Shown: in pieces, positions 18,356 through 29,159 of the stretch
How positions within the stretch are numbered: the first letter of the stretch is position 1
Layout: every line of letters begins with the position of its first letter
Source of the DNA: Trichomonas tenax
Taxonomy: Eukaryota > Parabasalia > Trichomonadida > Trichomonadidae
DNA length: 31,383 nucleotides
Reading direction: 5' to 3'
Assembly: GCA_023091735.1 (NCBI GenBank)
Contig: JALKBU010000600.1
Location: forward strand, 1 to 31,383
The notes under the pieces: model-generated
The model's database searches: none
What the model was told of the DNA's origin: nothing
The model's input: the letters and a program-made list of their open reading frames with translations, nothing else
Position numbers and translations under genes: made by a program

Positions 18356-18605
18356 TTAAATTACTGGTGCAATAATATTAGCAGCTTCTTGAGTTGTTTT
18401 GGACAAATATCTCATAAAACAAACACTCTTCCAACGACCCATCGATTTTATCATGATCAATTCCTTGAAAATTTGCAGTCGTGGCTGCCCCACGACTGTT
18501 AGAATGAGTGCTGTATGAAGCTGGATCAATTTTATTTATAACTTCACTTATAGCTAAAGTATGTTTTGACGAGTGTCCAAGCATTTTATGTAATTGCTCT
18601 GTCAT
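18356..18605 (-). pseudogene. Tyrosine recombinase C-terminal relic, frameshifted
   Basis: The minus strand encodes the catalytic end of a tyrosine recombinase (crypton/DIRS-integrase-like). From an ATG at 18605: KMLGHSSKHTLAISEVI, then the box II-like THSNSRGAATTANFQGI. A one-base shift near 18440 then moves to a frame with MGRWKSVCFMRYLSKTTQ, ending AANIIAPVI before a TAA at 18356. The Gly-Arg-Trp-Lys and the candidate nucleophile Tyr (MRYL) are visible. The His and Arg are separated by three residues rather than the usual two, another possible defect. There is an in-frame stop just before 18605 and no N-terminal part nearby, so only about 80 of the expected 300 or more residues remain. Confidence 0.7.
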
Positions 18606-18752
18606 GTTTTATGTTTCAAATTCAAGATATTTAATTTTAATGATTCTTTGTTTTGTTATGAAGAAATAAAAAATACATTTGAAACTTTTTCATTATTATT
18701 AATGCAAAAGAGAAATTAACAAGACTCAATAAATAACAAAACAACATATTTT

Positions 18753-21374
18753 TTATTTAGGAACAAATGGACATGATGTTAAAATTTCGCCTTCAGTAAC
18801 AGTCAATGTTGATGGAAGCATTATCGTTTCAACTCCATCAATAATGAGAAGCGGAAGTTTGAGAACACCTGGGATTTTAGGAATAAAGTTGAGAGTCACC
18901 TCTCCTCCGCTGAAATTATTTCGCCGTGTAACACCTGAAATGACAAAGTTCGAGGAATCTTCAACTTGATAGGAACATTTTGGCAGTGTAAAGCATATTT
19001 TGATAGATGCTCCTGCATGTGGATGATTTGGTTTATACGTTATATTAACGTTTGGAGATATTGTTGAAAGAACACTCCACGATTTTTCGACTTCAGGGAA
19101 ATCAAAACCATTTTCCCAAAGTATAGCTTTCAACTCCAAATCCTTTTCTTTTCCTGAAGTATGCAACATGATGTATGTCGACTTTCCTGGCTTGATAACT
19201 ACTGGCTTTACTTCTGTAGATCCAAGTTTACCCGATTCCAGCTGAATCGCGTTTGGACCTGAGTTTGATAAACGCATGTGAACAATGTCTTTCGTGAAAA
19301 GTCTTGTTGAGCATGAAACCGGAAAATCAACGATCTGAGAGAATTTAGTGTCAAAGAAGTTGCTTTCTATCGCTGAATAAAGTGTAAGCTCGCATATATT
19401 TGAGTTTGGTTTTGTAATAACTAAAATTGTGAATTTGATGTCGCTGAGAGACAAAGGAACAAAAGTATCATCGTTATCTGTTTCAGAGAAGAAAATATTT
19501 CCATCTTGTGTGATTTTGTATTTATACTTAAGCGTATTTATGATTGCAACACCGCCCTGTGGTGGAATTTCTGAATCTATTGATTTAATGTTGAAATTAA
19601 TTGTTTTCGCAGCGCAGTTCTTCAAGTTGATGTAGATTTCAACGTATTTTTGTGGCATAGCAGCTGATATTGTGCAGAGATTGATATTTATCGGAGGAGG
19701 AACTCTCTTGTTAACAATTATGCAGTAATCTCTATGTGTTTGCGTAAAATCGTGTAACAGTGATGTATTTCCAATATTGAACTGAAGATGTTTCGGAATC
19801 CATTTTCCGGCTTCGTTGAAAAATACGCAGACATCAATTGGATTTCCAACATCCGCGTCGTGTGTAGAAAATGAAACAGTTTTTCCTGATCTCACGTGTG
19901 TGAAAGTAAAATCAATTCGCGTGTATTTCGTCGGGAGCCATTGCTTTTGGTTTATTGTTACTTGGATATTGAAGGGGCGGTCGCAATCACTCGAAACGCG
20001 GAAAATTTCTGATTCGAGTTTCACAGTGAAAAGTCCAGAATGCAAAAAATCGAATTTTTCACCGGATTCAACTAATTCTTTGAAAAGACTGGCTTTATCT
20101 GGTATAACTGACCTGTTGCAGAACGCATCAATGGCGTATTTCATTGCTAGAGGAGATTTGTCATGAACTAATTTTCGTGTAAATAAATCAAGGAATTTTG
20201 AGTCAGCTGCCCATCCAACGTATGTATTTTTAGGTGGATCGAAATGGTTCGATGTGATTAAGCCTGCTGTTGCGATTCTTGTCGTTAATCCGTCGTATGA
20301 GTATGGCATGCTGTGTTCTGAAGCTCCAAGGATGAAATCTCGAATTGAAAACAGTTTCTCTGGATCTGTAGCGTCGTAAATTAAGAATAACGATTCGTAT
20401 AATTGAAATCTGAAATTAAGATTTTCGCTGAATAAACCAACAACGTAAACAATCGAAGTTTCAGCCCATTCATTGACCTTCAGCTCATCTTGATCATTTT
20501 TGCAATATGATCTGAGAAATGTGTAATTTTCGTAGAAAATACTTTTTGCAAGTTGATATTTGTGTAAGTGGGATGATAAAAGAAGTATTCCGTGTATTGC
20601 TGTGACGAACAGTTCGACATTTGAAGGACTATCATTTAAAATCGGATAAGAGCTGCGTTGCGAGGAAAGCGGTTTAGCGAGTAATTCCTCAAAGTCAAAG
20701 TTATCCTTTTGCTTGAGAGCACTGTAAACTTGATTAAGCAAAGCCAAAGGAAAACTTGAAAAGCCGATAGAAGCGAGATAGAGCGCTTTTATGAGCTGCC
20801 ACCTTTGGAATTTAATGTTATCTGGATATGAGTTATCTATTTTTGCCTGAATTGCTTGAAAATAGTCAAATGAATCTTGATATATCAATTTAAGAAGGAA
20901 TTGACGAATTTTGTCGCAGTATTGTTCAGAGTGTTTCTCGTTGGATTGAAGCACCAATATATTATCGTAATAATAATCTTCTGGAACGAGCAGTGATTTA
21001 TCGATCACGCGAATTTTCTCTTGGAATGCAATAACAGCAAAGGTAGTCGAAATCATTTGGCATTTTGTCGTCCAATGCAATATTGGCGTTGCAATGTTAT
21101 CATCGAGTTCTTTTCCGTTTGGAAGATCGACAACGTACAACCGAAGGTGCGATCTCTTGAATGGATCGTTTCCCGGTGAGTTTAAGACCGCTGTTTCTTC
21201 ATCATCTTTGATTAAATTAAATTCACATTTGTCAATTGGCTCTTTTTCAACTAATTTATAGCTTTCACGCGGAAACTCGAATGTAGGGAACATTTTTACG
21301 ACATCATTAATGAGTCCCTCCCACTGTTTGCTCATTACTTTCTGAGAAACATTGATTTTTCGCGTCCCTTTCAT
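18753..21374 (-). CDS. TRAPPC10/TRS130-like trafficking protein
   Basis: An 873-aa protein on the minus strand, starting at the first ATG (the frame is open further upstream without one). The N-terminal half is helical, with features seen in TRAPPC10: a Leu-rich domain with HLRLYVVDL and HWTTKCQMISTTFAVIAF (matching the region where TRAPPC10 has a W-containing strand and IVIVEN), DKIRQFLLKLIYQDSFDYF, and ALLNQVYSALKQKDN. The C-terminal half is beta-rich with repeated Ig-like strands, for example WLPTKYTRIDFTF, and WSVLSTISPNVNITYKPNHP. TRAPPC10 is a TRAPPII subunit in Golgi/endosome Rab activation. Human TRAPPC10 is about 1260 aa, so this would be a short form. TRAPPC11 or another trafficking scaffold is possible. 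The stop lies in TAAA. No clear Inr is visible. Confidence 0.5.
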   Translation of the reverse strand: MKGTRKINVSQKVMSKQWEGLINDVVKMFPTFEFPRESYKLVEKEPIDKCEFNLIKDDEETAVLNSPGNDPFKRSHLRLYVVDLPNGKELDDNIATPILHWTTKCQMISTTFAVIAFQEKIRVIDKSLLVPEDYYYDNILVLQSNEKHSEQYCDKIRQFLLKLIYQDSFDYFQAIQAKIDNSYPDNIKFQRWQLIKALYLASIGFSSFPLALLNQVYSALKQKDNFDFEELLAKPLSSQRSSYPILNDSPSNVELFVTAIHGILLLSSHLHKYQLAKSIFYENYTFLRSYCKNDQDELKVNEWAETSIVYVVGLFSENLNFRFQLYESLFLIYDATDPEKLFSIRDFILGASEHSMPYSYDGLTTRIATAGLITSNHFDPPKNTYVGWAADSKFLDLFTRKLVHDKSPLAMKYAIDAFCNRSVIPDKASLFKELVESGEKFDFLHSGLFTVKLESEIFRVSSDCDRPFNIQVTINQKQWLPTKYTRIDFTFTHVRSGKTVSFSTHDADVGNPIDVCVFFNEAGKWIPKHLQFNIGNTSLLHDFTQTHRDYCIIVNKRVPPPININLCTISAAMPQKYVEIYINLKNCAAKTINFNIKSIDSEIPPQGGVAIINTLKYKYKITQDGNIFFSETDNDDTFVPLSLSDIKFTILVITKPNSNICELTLYSAIESNFFDTKFSQIVDFPVSCSTRLFTKDIVHMRLSNSGPNAIQLESGKLGSTEVKPVVIKPGKSTYIMLHTSGKEKDLELKAILWENGFDFPEVEKSWSVLSTISPNVNITYKPNHPHAGASIKICFTLPKCSYQVEDSSNFVISGVTRRNNFSGGEVTLNFIPKIPGVLKLPLLIIDGVETIMLPSTLTVTEGEILTSCPFVPK

Positions 21375-22055
21375 TTTTGTCACTTTTATTATCAAATTTT
21401 CAAGTGTTTCCAATTTCTTCACCGTTTTTGATTCTGAATCTAAAATATCTTGATTCCCTTAAATAATTTTGATTTTACAAAAATTTATATAATATAAAAA
21501 ATAAATTTTTAATCATTTCCAAATCTATAATTTGTTTAGATATTAGCATCTACATAAAATGATATTGAAAAGTTCGGAAAATTAGCAAAGAAAAGCATAT
21601 TTTCGATCTGATATTCAATGAAAAAATCATTTTCAAGACTTGACTAAACAATTAAATTAATGGACTATAAAAATATAATAGTTCAACATCTATAAATTAA
21701 TATGTTACCTTTGATAGATTGTATAAATTTTGCATTTATTTCCAAAAATCTGAGGACAATAAGCTTGGGTGTTTGGGAAATGAAGGGAACAATATATCAA
21801 GAAAGAAAACAAAATCGATAATTTCCAAAAAACATCATGAGACAATAACCTCACTTCTCGCAAAATTTCATCATAAAAATAAAATTTATGACTATCAAAC
21901 GCATAATTTCCTATTTCGGCAACAAATTTTGATAAAATGATCAGAAGCGTCTAATTTGTAATTTTCTATGAACTGTGTGATATGGAGATTATAAATATGC
22001 AAAAATTTGGAAAAATATTTCTTCAGTTTTCTTTGACAATAAATAATTTTAAAAA
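21375..22055. other. Divergent intergenic region
   Basis: It separates the divergent TRAPPC10-like and coiled-coil genes. It is AT-rich with no gene. TCAGTT at 22023-22028 is a one-mismatch Inr for the coiled-coil gene, with a leader of about 31 bases. Confidence 0.4.
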
Positions 22056-25000
22056 ATGTCGGTTCTTTCCCCAAAGAGAAGGGCTCCGTCAGCTCAAATG
22101 TCTCCAAAAGGGTCTCCGAACAAATACGTTGTCTACGAGAAGTGCATTCACCAATATCAGACTCAAATCAAGTCATTAACGGAACAGGTGCAAGAGTTGG
22201 AGTCGAGACTGTCATCACCGACGAAGACAGGTACCACGCTCATGAATACGTGCAACGAATTGCAAAAAGACCGCTCTAAACTCACTGAACAAGTCGCTGC
22301 GTTGTCAAAGAAGAACGAAGACTTATCAGCGAAATTGGAAATGTTTACGCAGGACACAACAGAACATGTTACGCCACGAGCTGACTCTCCAAGACGCAAC
22401 GTTCGCGAGATGGAAGATGATTTGGATAATACGAACCAGTTGAAGTTCGAAAATGAGTCCCTCCTGCGCGAGAATAAAGTTTTGACACAGAAAATCGAAA
22501 AATTATCCCATTCACTTCAAACTAAGAAAAATCGTGAGAAGAAACTCATCGAAAATTACCAAGCAGCATCTCAAAAATTCCGCGATCTCCGCGCTTCTTA
22601 CGAGCAGACGACTGAAAATTACAAGAAATTGCTCGTTTCGAAGAAAGACGATGATATTCGCAACGTTGAGATAATGAAGCAGCAAATTGCATTGAATGAC
22701 GAAAAGCACCTTCGTGAAAAGGAAAATACCGATCTTAAACTCAGATTACAAAAGCTTGATCAACTTAATCAAAATCTCGTTTTACAGAGCAGAGACATCG
22801 AAAATAAGTACAATGAATGCACAAAAGGCTTCCAAGCTCTCAAGAAACAATACCAAGAACTTGAAAACGCACAAAACCAAAATAACGAAAAAGCTGATGA
22901 AGACGCTAAAGCTCTTGAAGCGTTGAAAGAGAACTTAATCAAAGTAATGAAGGTCCAAGCGCGTACTGAAAAGCAATATGCTAAAGCACAAGAGACAATC
23001 AAAGAACAATCGGAGCTTCTCGCACAATTCAACGAAGAAAAGGAATCAGTTACAAAGCAGCTCCAGGAGTGCACTGGTTTACTCGATAAATCTTACACGA
23101 AACTGAAAAATCTTGAACAACAAAACAAAGAATTAACTCTTCAGTCAAAGAAATTGACACAGGAGAACCAGGACCTCCATGGTGTCATTAAGAACCTCAA
23201 AGCAGCCACCGCAATTAGCATCTCTCAAGATTATCAGATTTCGAAGCTCAATGAGACAATCAACAACATGAAGGATAAAATGGAAGATATGAAGAAGGTC
23301 TTTGCCGAATCCAATGAGGAAATCAAGGATCTTCACAGCCAAATCCAAGAATTGGAGGAAGAAAAGTTTGAACTCGAATCAAAGAACAAAGAAGCTGAAG
23401 ATGAACTTGATGCGGCAAAGAAACAGCTTTCTCAGACAGTCACTGAGCTCGAGAAGACGAAGGAGGACCTTGCAAGCAAGAACAAAGACATCGAGAGCAA
23501 CATGAAACAGTGGCAAGAGCAGAAATCGCAACTCCAGAAGGAAGCATTCGATTTGAGATCACAGAACAAGGAATTAAAGTCCAAACTCGAAATACACTCC
23601 CAGAAGTCATTCAACCGCATCCAGTTCGAAGAGCTTCGCCAGGAGAACAAGGAACTTCGCGACACAATCAAGATGGCCGAGGAAGAGGAAGAAAACGACA
23701 CTGTCCACGAGATCCTCTTAAACGCCATCAAGGAATACTACACAGAGAACGAGAAGCTCAGCAAGCAGCTTAAGGACCTTTCTACACAGCTCGCGAAGGC
23801 CCAGCACGACAACATGAAGCTCAGCAGGATGCTCGAAGAGGAAGAAGAACAAGACTCTGACGCAGAGTGCGAGAAATTGCTGAAGTCGCCAAAGGTGAAG
23901 ACAGTTCTCAACGAGCTCAACTCCAGCCTTTTGGAGAACAAGGAGTTAAGACGCCAGCTCGCCAAGGTTAAACAGGAGAACGAACAGCTCAGGCAGTCAA
24001 CAATCATGACCGATGAGGACGAAGAAGTCTCAATGGACAATGATTCCGGTGCCAATTTCGAGGAAGACTTCCCAGAAGTCGAACTCGATGAAGAAGAGAA
24101 CTACGAGAACTATCCAGAAGTCGAGCTAAAGAATTCTGATGCAGAAGAAGACGTTGAGCCAGATGTTTCTCACTCCTCAGACAACAACGAAGAAGAACAA
24201 GAATACATCGAAGTTCCAGTCGTTGTTTCTTACAACAAAGGAAGGAGATACACACACGACTCTGTGTCAGACACATCCGATAACAAGTACCAGGATTTAG
24301 ATGATAATGATTCCGATAACATGGTCATCAAAGAGACGCCAGATGATAATGAATCAGACAACTTGGCTGTCAAGGAAGAAGATGATGATGAATCCAGCAT
24401 TCACTCTCATGGAACAAATGAAGATGAAACAGAAAATGATGATCTCGTTTCAAAGGAAGAAAAAGAAAAGTTCCTCAAGTATATTGCTGACCTTGAGAAG
24501 CAGGTTTACACACTCACAAGAAGCATGGTTGCCCAGACAGAGCAGAAGAACATCCTCAACAACGAAAACGAACAGATCATCGAATCCAATGAACAAAAGG
24601 ATAAGCTGATCGAGGCAATGAAGAAGGAACTTGAAGACCTTAAAGGCAGCAATTCTGACAGTGATTATTCCGACGATGAAAAGCTCCAGGAGAAGATCGA
24701 TGAACTCCAGAAGTTCGACGAAATCGAAGAATTCAACAATCTCAAGAACATGGCCGTCGAAGTCATCCACAGGAACGAGAAGATCATGCTCGAGCAGAAG
24801 ATCAGAGATCTCGAAGAGGAGAACAGATTACTCGTCGAAAGTTACCAGAACAATCACGAGGAAGAAAACATGGACTCTCTCGAAGCCCGGATGAATGAGC
24901 TTATGGAGATGAACAGGAAACTCACAGAGCAGTTAGATGAAGTCATCGAGAAGCGCCGTGAGAACTCCGAAGAGACAGAAGAGTTGAGAAACGCATTCAC

Positions 25001-27797
25001 AGAGTGCGCAAAGCAGAAGGATATGATCCTCAACCAGTACAATGCTCTCAAGGAAGACAACGAGAAGTTGAAGCAGAAGATTGCTAATTCAGATCGCGCA
25101 CTGCGCGAGAGCAAGCAGTACGCTTCCAATCTCGAAAGGAAGTTCTTAGGTGACACAGACAGTGTAAGAATGGCCCACGAGGAAGTCGACAGACTCAAGC
25201 GCCAGAACATGGAACTCGATGAGCAGGTCAAGACGCTCCAGAAGGATGTCAAGGATCATTCCGCTGAAGAGCAGCGTCTCAGCGACAAACTCAAGGAGTT
25301 CTGCAAGCAGGAAGAAGATTTCGCTGTCCTTCTTGCAAACTACAAGAAACTCACTGCCGAAAAGAACGAGAAAGAGAAGAAACTCGAAAGCGTTGATGAT
25401 ATCATCGATGGATTAAAGAAGGAGAACGCTAAACTCCAGAGAGTCCTCGAGAACCGTGAAGATGAAATTGCTATGTACCAGAGGGCCAACACTGCTGCAG
25501 CCAATGACATGGCAAAGGAGAATCAGCAGCTCGAGAAGAAAGTTAACGATTTGCAGCGCCAGATCGACAATCTCAAGCAAAACAGAGAAGACTCCGATGC
25601 CGAAGATACAATCAACGGCCTCGAAGCACAAGTCACAGATCTCGAACAGAAGTATGAACAGTCAGTTCAGGATCTCGAAGACGAAAAGGCTTCTCATGAT
25701 AAGGACGTTGAAGACTTATCACAGTCTATTGAAGATCTCAAGGAAATCGTTGAATCTGCACAGAACTCCATCAAAGATCTCACAGCGAAGAATGAAGAGC
25801 TTGTTGAACGCATCAATGAACTCGAAGAAGAAAAGGAGTATCTCGAGAACCAACTTGAAGTGGCCAAAGTCAGCACTCCAAAGGAAGAAAAGCATTCTGA
25901 GGAAGAAGAAGAGAATCACGAAGAAGAGGAAGAGCAAATGAGTGAAGAAGTTGTTCAACTCATGTACGAACTCGATGAAAAGAGACGCGAAATATCAAAG
26001 CTCCTTCGTCATCAATCAGAACTCGAGAAGGACAAAGAAAACGCAGACTCCGCATTCAAGGAGGCGATGGACAGAGTTCACAAGCTAGAAGAGGAAAACA
26101 CATTGATGAGACATAAGATCGAACAAGATGGAAAGACAGAGGATTTCGAATCTCTCGATGAAATGAAGGGTAAGATCGAAATGCTTGAATACGAAAACAC
26201 AAAGTTACAGCAAAAGGTCTCATCGCAGCCTTCAACACCACGTAACTTCAATGACGAACAAGCTCAGGAGCAGAAGGAGAAACTTGAAGAGGAACTAAGG
26301 CAAGCCCAAGAAGAAAAGCAGAAGCTCGAAGATGAGCTTAAGGAAGCACAAGAAGATCTCAAATATGCTTTAGACAAACTTGAGACCGCAAACTCTCCAA
26401 CACATTCTGCTAACACAAGCTTCAGAGAGGAAGAAGAGGAAGATTCATCAGAGACAATTAAAGATCTCCAGAATCAAGTCACAGAGCTTGAAGAGCAGCG
26501 TGATTTCTATATCCAGAAGTCAGCTAATTTAGAGCAAAAGAACAAGGAATTAACACAAAAGGTTTCACAGCTTCACCAGGAAATTGATGAAATCTCATCC
26601 AATGATCAGTCCCCAGCATCAGAAATCTCATCTGATAAGTACGAAAACCTCCAGTGTGTCAACAAAGGTCTCGCAGAAGAAATCGCTGCCAAGGAACAGC
26701 AGATCGACAAACTCAATGAACAGTTGAAGGAGAACGAAGTGAAACTCACGAAGCTCTTCATCGAGCGTAATGACGCACAGAACAAGTACCAGCAGGCTAT
26801 GGATGAGCTTTCTGCATTCAAGCGTGAGCGTGCAGAGGTTAAGCGTGAACGCGACGAAGCTGTTAGACACGCAGAAGACCTCCAGAAGGCTCTCGATGTT
26901 TCCTATGCTCAGGATGACAGAATCCAGGCATTAGAGAGGAAGAATTCTCTCCTCAACGAGCAATACATGTTCGCCGCCGACCAGTGCAAGGATGCAAACA
27001 AGCAGCGTGACATGCTCCAGGAGCAGAACAAAGACTTGACACTCAGACTCGGTGACATGCAGCGCCTTCAGGAAGCAACTGCTGAAGAGCGTGATAAGCT
27101 TCAGGAGCAGATCAGCGGTCTCGAGAAGGCTGCAAAAGATGCAAAGGAAGATGCCAGCGCCAAGTGGAGGCAGTGCCAGGAAGCTAAGGATGAGTTGAAC
27201 CTTACAAGAAAGCAATTACAAGACGCACAAAGAACAATCGCCGAAGATCAGGTCTCAATCGAAGACTTAGGACACCAGAATGATGCTCTCAACGAGGAAC
27301 TCGATGACATGGAGCGCGAGCGTAAATCTGCTCTTGATAATTACAAGGATCTCAGCGAAAAACTGAAATTTGCTCAGTCCACAACAGAATCACTTAAATC
27401 TAAATGCATGCAGCTTTCTAAGGAGAGAGATCAACTTCAAACACAGTTGAATGATATTTTGATGGACGGCGGAAGTGTTGATGAACGCTTACTCCAAGAG
27501 AACAAGAAACTTGCTGAGCGCGTCCAGATCCTTCAGCAGCATGCAATCAAGTCGTTTGATGGTCAAGCACCGCCAGTTCAGCCGCAGCCACCTGTTGATC
27601 GAAAGATTGAAGCTCTCCAGGTTTCCCTCGATCAAGCAAACAAGCAGATCGATGAACTTAAGAAGAAGAACAACGAGCTCACAGAACTCAACAGAATCTT
27701 GCGCAACAAGCTTTCAAACGCCATCAAGGAGAAGACATTACTTGAATTCAAGGGAGACTCTGATTTTGGCGGAAATAGTCCTTCATTTATATTCTAA
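22056..27797 (+). CDS. Giant coiled-coil protein, 1913 aa
   Basis: An intronless gene whose protein is almost all heptad coiled coil rich in Glu, Lys, Gln, Asn and Leu. Layout: a basic head with Ser-Pro sites (LSPKRRAPSAQMSPKGSPNK, residues 4-23), coiled coil about 30-640, a long acidic disordered insert (about 650-800, many DDE/DSDN runs), coiled coil about 810-1265, a second short acidic patch (about 1270-1297), coiled coil to about 1830, a Pro-rich hinge (APPVQPQPPVDR, about 1837-1848), a last heptad block, and the tail GNSPSFIF. Further Ser/Thr-Pro sites occur near 53, 105, 610 and 1390. There is no membrane segment or motor domain. It resembles trichomonad proteins named after viral A-type inclusion repeats by composition only. 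A cytoskeletal, costa, Golgi-tether or centrosomal scaffold role is inference. Confidence 0.85.
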   Translation: MSVLSPKRRAPSAQMSPKGSPNKYVVYEKCIHQYQTQIKSLTEQVQELESRLSSPTKTGTTLMNTCNELQKDRSKLTEQVAALSKKNEDLSAKLEMFTQDTTEHVTPRADSPRRNVREMEDDLDNTNQLKFENESLLRENKVLTQKIEKLSHSLQTKKNREKKLIENYQAASQKFRDLRASYEQTTENYKKLLVSKKDDDIRNVEIMKQQIALNDEKHLREKENTDLKLRLQKLDQLNQNLVLQSRDIENKYNECTKGFQALKKQYQELENAQNQNNEKADEDAKALEALKENLIKVMKVQARTEKQYAKAQETIKEQSELLAQFNEEKESVTKQLQECTGLLDKSYTKLKNLEQQNKELTLQSKKLTQENQDLHGVIKNLKAATAISISQDYQISKLNETINNMKDKMEDMKKVFAESNEEIKDLHSQIQELEEEKFELESKNKEAEDELDAAKKQLSQTVTELEKTKEDLASKNKDIESNMKQWQEQKSQLQKEAFDLRSQNKELKSKLEIHSQKSFNRIQFEELRQENKELRDTIKMAEEEEENDTVHEILLNAIKEYYTENEKLSKQLKDLSTQLAKAQHDNMKLSRMLEEEEEQDSDAECEKLLKSPKVKTVLNELNSSLLENKELRRQLAKVKQENEQLRQSTIMTDEDEEVSMDNDSGANFEEDFPEVELDEEENYENYPEVELKNSDAEEDVEPDVSHSSDNNEEEQEYIEVPVVVSYNKGRRYTHDSVSDTSDNKYQDLDDNDSDNMVIKETPDDNESDNLAVKEEDDDESSIHSHGTNEDETENDDLVSKEEKEKFLKYIADLEKQVYTLTRSMVAQTEQKNILNNENEQIIESNEQKDKLIEAMKKELEDLKGSNSDSDYSDDEKLQEKIDELQKFDEIEEFNNLKNMAVEVIHRNEKIMLEQKIRDLEEENRLLVESYQNNHEEENMDSLEARMNELMEMNRKLTEQLDEVIEKRRENSEETEELRNAFTECAKQKDMILNQYNALKEDNEKLKQKIANSDRALRESKQYASNLERKFLGDTDSVRMAHEEVDRLKRQNMELDEQVKTLQKDVKDHSAEEQRLSDKLKEFCKQEEDFAVLLANYKKLTAEKNEKEKKLESVDDIIDGLKKENAKLQRVLENREDEIAMYQRANTAAANDMAKENQQLEKKVNDLQRQIDNLKQNREDSDAEDTINGLEAQVTDLEQKYEQSVQDLEDEKASHDKDVEDLSQSIEDLKEIVESAQNSIKDLTAKNEELVERINELEEEKEYLENQLEVAKVSTPKEEKHSEEEEENHEEEEEQMSEEVVQLMYELDEKRREISKLLRHQSELEKDKENADSAFKEAMDRVHKLEEENTLMRHKIEQDGKTEDFESLDEMKGKIEMLEYENTKLQQKVSSQPSTPRNFNDEQAQEQKEKLEEELRQAQEEKQKLEDELKEAQEDLKYALDKLETANSPTHSANTSFREEEEEDSSETIKDLQNQVTELEEQRDFYIQKSANLEQKNKELTQKVSQLHQEIDEISSNDQSPASEISSDKYENLQCVNKGLAEEIAAKEQQIDKLNEQLKENEVKLTKLFIERNDAQNKYQQAMDELSAFKRERAEVKRERDEAVRHAEDLQKALDVSYAQDDRIQALERKNSLLNEQYMFAADQCKDANKQRDMLQEQNKDLTLRLGDMQRLQEATAEERDKLQEQISGLEKAAKDAKEDASAKWRQCQEAKDELNLTRKQLQDAQRTIAEDQVSIEDLGHQNDALNEELDDMERERKSALDNYKDLSEKLKFAQSTTESLKSKCMQLSKERDQLQTQLNDILMDGGSVDERLLQENKKLAERVQILQQHAIKSFDGQAPPVQPQPPVDRKIEALQVSLDQANKQIDELKKKNNELTELNRILRNKLSNAIKEKTLLEFKGDSDFGGNSPSFIF

Positions 27798-28231
27798 CTT
27801 TGTCCTTTTTATATTTATTTATTTTAAACAATTGTGCCATTTTTATTATATGTTTCATCACTAGAACAGGAAAAACTAGCATGTTAATGGTTATTTAAGC
27901 AGATTTATAATAAAATTACAATTTTATTTTTTATATTTCCAAAAATTTTAAATTTATGTATAAAGATTACAGTGCTATAAAAGCAATTGAAATGTTTGTT
28001 TGTCAATGAAGTTTCAGACCCTAATGTTGTTAAAATTTTTAGAAAGAAAAATATGCAACAATTTTAAAACTAAGGAGTTAATGGTTCTAACTATTAAAAT
28101 CATATTTCAATCACTATGTCAGAGTTACACATAAAGTTTCAAAGCAAAATAACTGTTTATTGAATCTTGATCAAAATATAAAATTCTATTCCAAGAAAAT
28201 AATTTTAGATATGAATATGATTTGAGTTAAA
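27798..28231. other. Non-coding spacer
   Basis: AT-rich, downstream of the coiled-coil gene. Nothing else is visible. Confidence 0.4.
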
Positions 28232-28232
28232 A

Positions 28233-28454
28233 ATGATGAATAAGAAAGATTCAGATACATTCATCGAAGATCGTAAAAAACCACGAAATTTGCTGCAAAA
28301 TGTCAGTTTTCAATTTTTCAACTTCCCAAATTTTTCAACGAGCATCTCCCTAACCAGTCCTTTTCTTGCTAAGCTGAGCGACGGTTTTTCTCCTTACCTG
28401 CAGCTGATTCATTCCCTTCCAAACAGTTTCCGGAGCTGCTCTTTTCAGTCCTGA
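28233..28454 (+). other. G/C-richer island with a 73-codon frame, unknown
   Basis: The stretch from about 28340 to 28450 is clearly richer in G and C than the flanks and has open frames on both strands. On the plus strand an ATG opens 73 codons, ending LIHSLPNSFRSCSFQS. On the minus strand a frame lacking a proper end contains PETVWKGMNQLQVRRKTVAQ. Neither is recognised. It could be a decayed gene, a repeat fragment, or a small RNA. CAGCTCCGGAAACTG on the minus strand is a small hairpin-like motif. Confidence 0.25.
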
Positions 28455-28806
28455 TTAGATCAAAGATTTGAAATTCTTTAACAGCAATACATATGTTTTG
28501 TTGTTTCTTATGAATTTACACTCCATTTTTAATAAAATGATAGTCCAATGGATTCAATAATTACATTTTCTCCCTAGAATATATTTCGATTTGGTAAAAT
28601 ATATCGAATTAAACAAAGTTAAGTTTATAAAAATCAGTGAAATACTATGCAAAGCAGATTGGTGGGTAATATGCATACATATTCCGCAATTTAAATAATC
28701 AAAAGGAATATATCAAAAAAATAGACTGATTTGTTTTGCTAACCACTTGCATTTATCATTTCCTGTTAAATTAAGTTCAAAAGCACTTATATAACTATAA
28801 TAATAT

Positions 28807-29150
28807 TTGAAAGGCTCCATTGTGCAAGAAAAATCATGCATTTATCGAGTTTCTGGCCGATCAATTGGATTTTGTCATGTTACAACATTATCCGATGAAA
28901 ATTTGACTTCGTGCATTAACTTGATGAGAGAATGCAATCTTTTTCATGTTTTGATAGATCAAATTATTGTAATAATATTAGATTTGATATCCAAACAAAT
29001 TCAGATGTTTCTAGATTAAATTTTAGTCAGAATTATATGAAATGTCCAGTGTTTGATTTTGAAGGAGCTGATGGCGCTGCTAATTTTAGTTTTTGTGCAG
29101 TATCAAAGAATTCTAACAAAAACGAATATCCGATATTTGGAACAGGTTGC
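28807..29150 (+). pseudogene. Beta-helix surface-family relic
   Basis: Two overlapping frames on the plus strand together resemble the parallel beta-helix family seen at the right end of the window. The first (28807 on, no ATG) contains CIYRVSGRSIGFCHVTTLSDENLT. After a shift near 28925 the second contains SFSCFDRSNYCNNIRFDIQT, LNFSQNYMKCPVFDF and NFSFCAVSKNSNKNEYPIF. The Asn/Ser/Cys-rich turns, the FSFC..S.NS step and the overall rhythm fit that family. There is no start codon, signal or membrane anchor, so only about 110 residues of a longer protein survive. Confidence 0.45.
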
Positions 29151-29159
29151 AAAATGTAC

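Noticed and set aside
21375..21422. Upstream extension of the TRAPPC10-like protein
   Set aside because: It begins with GTG, not an ATG; the first ATG at 21374 is used.
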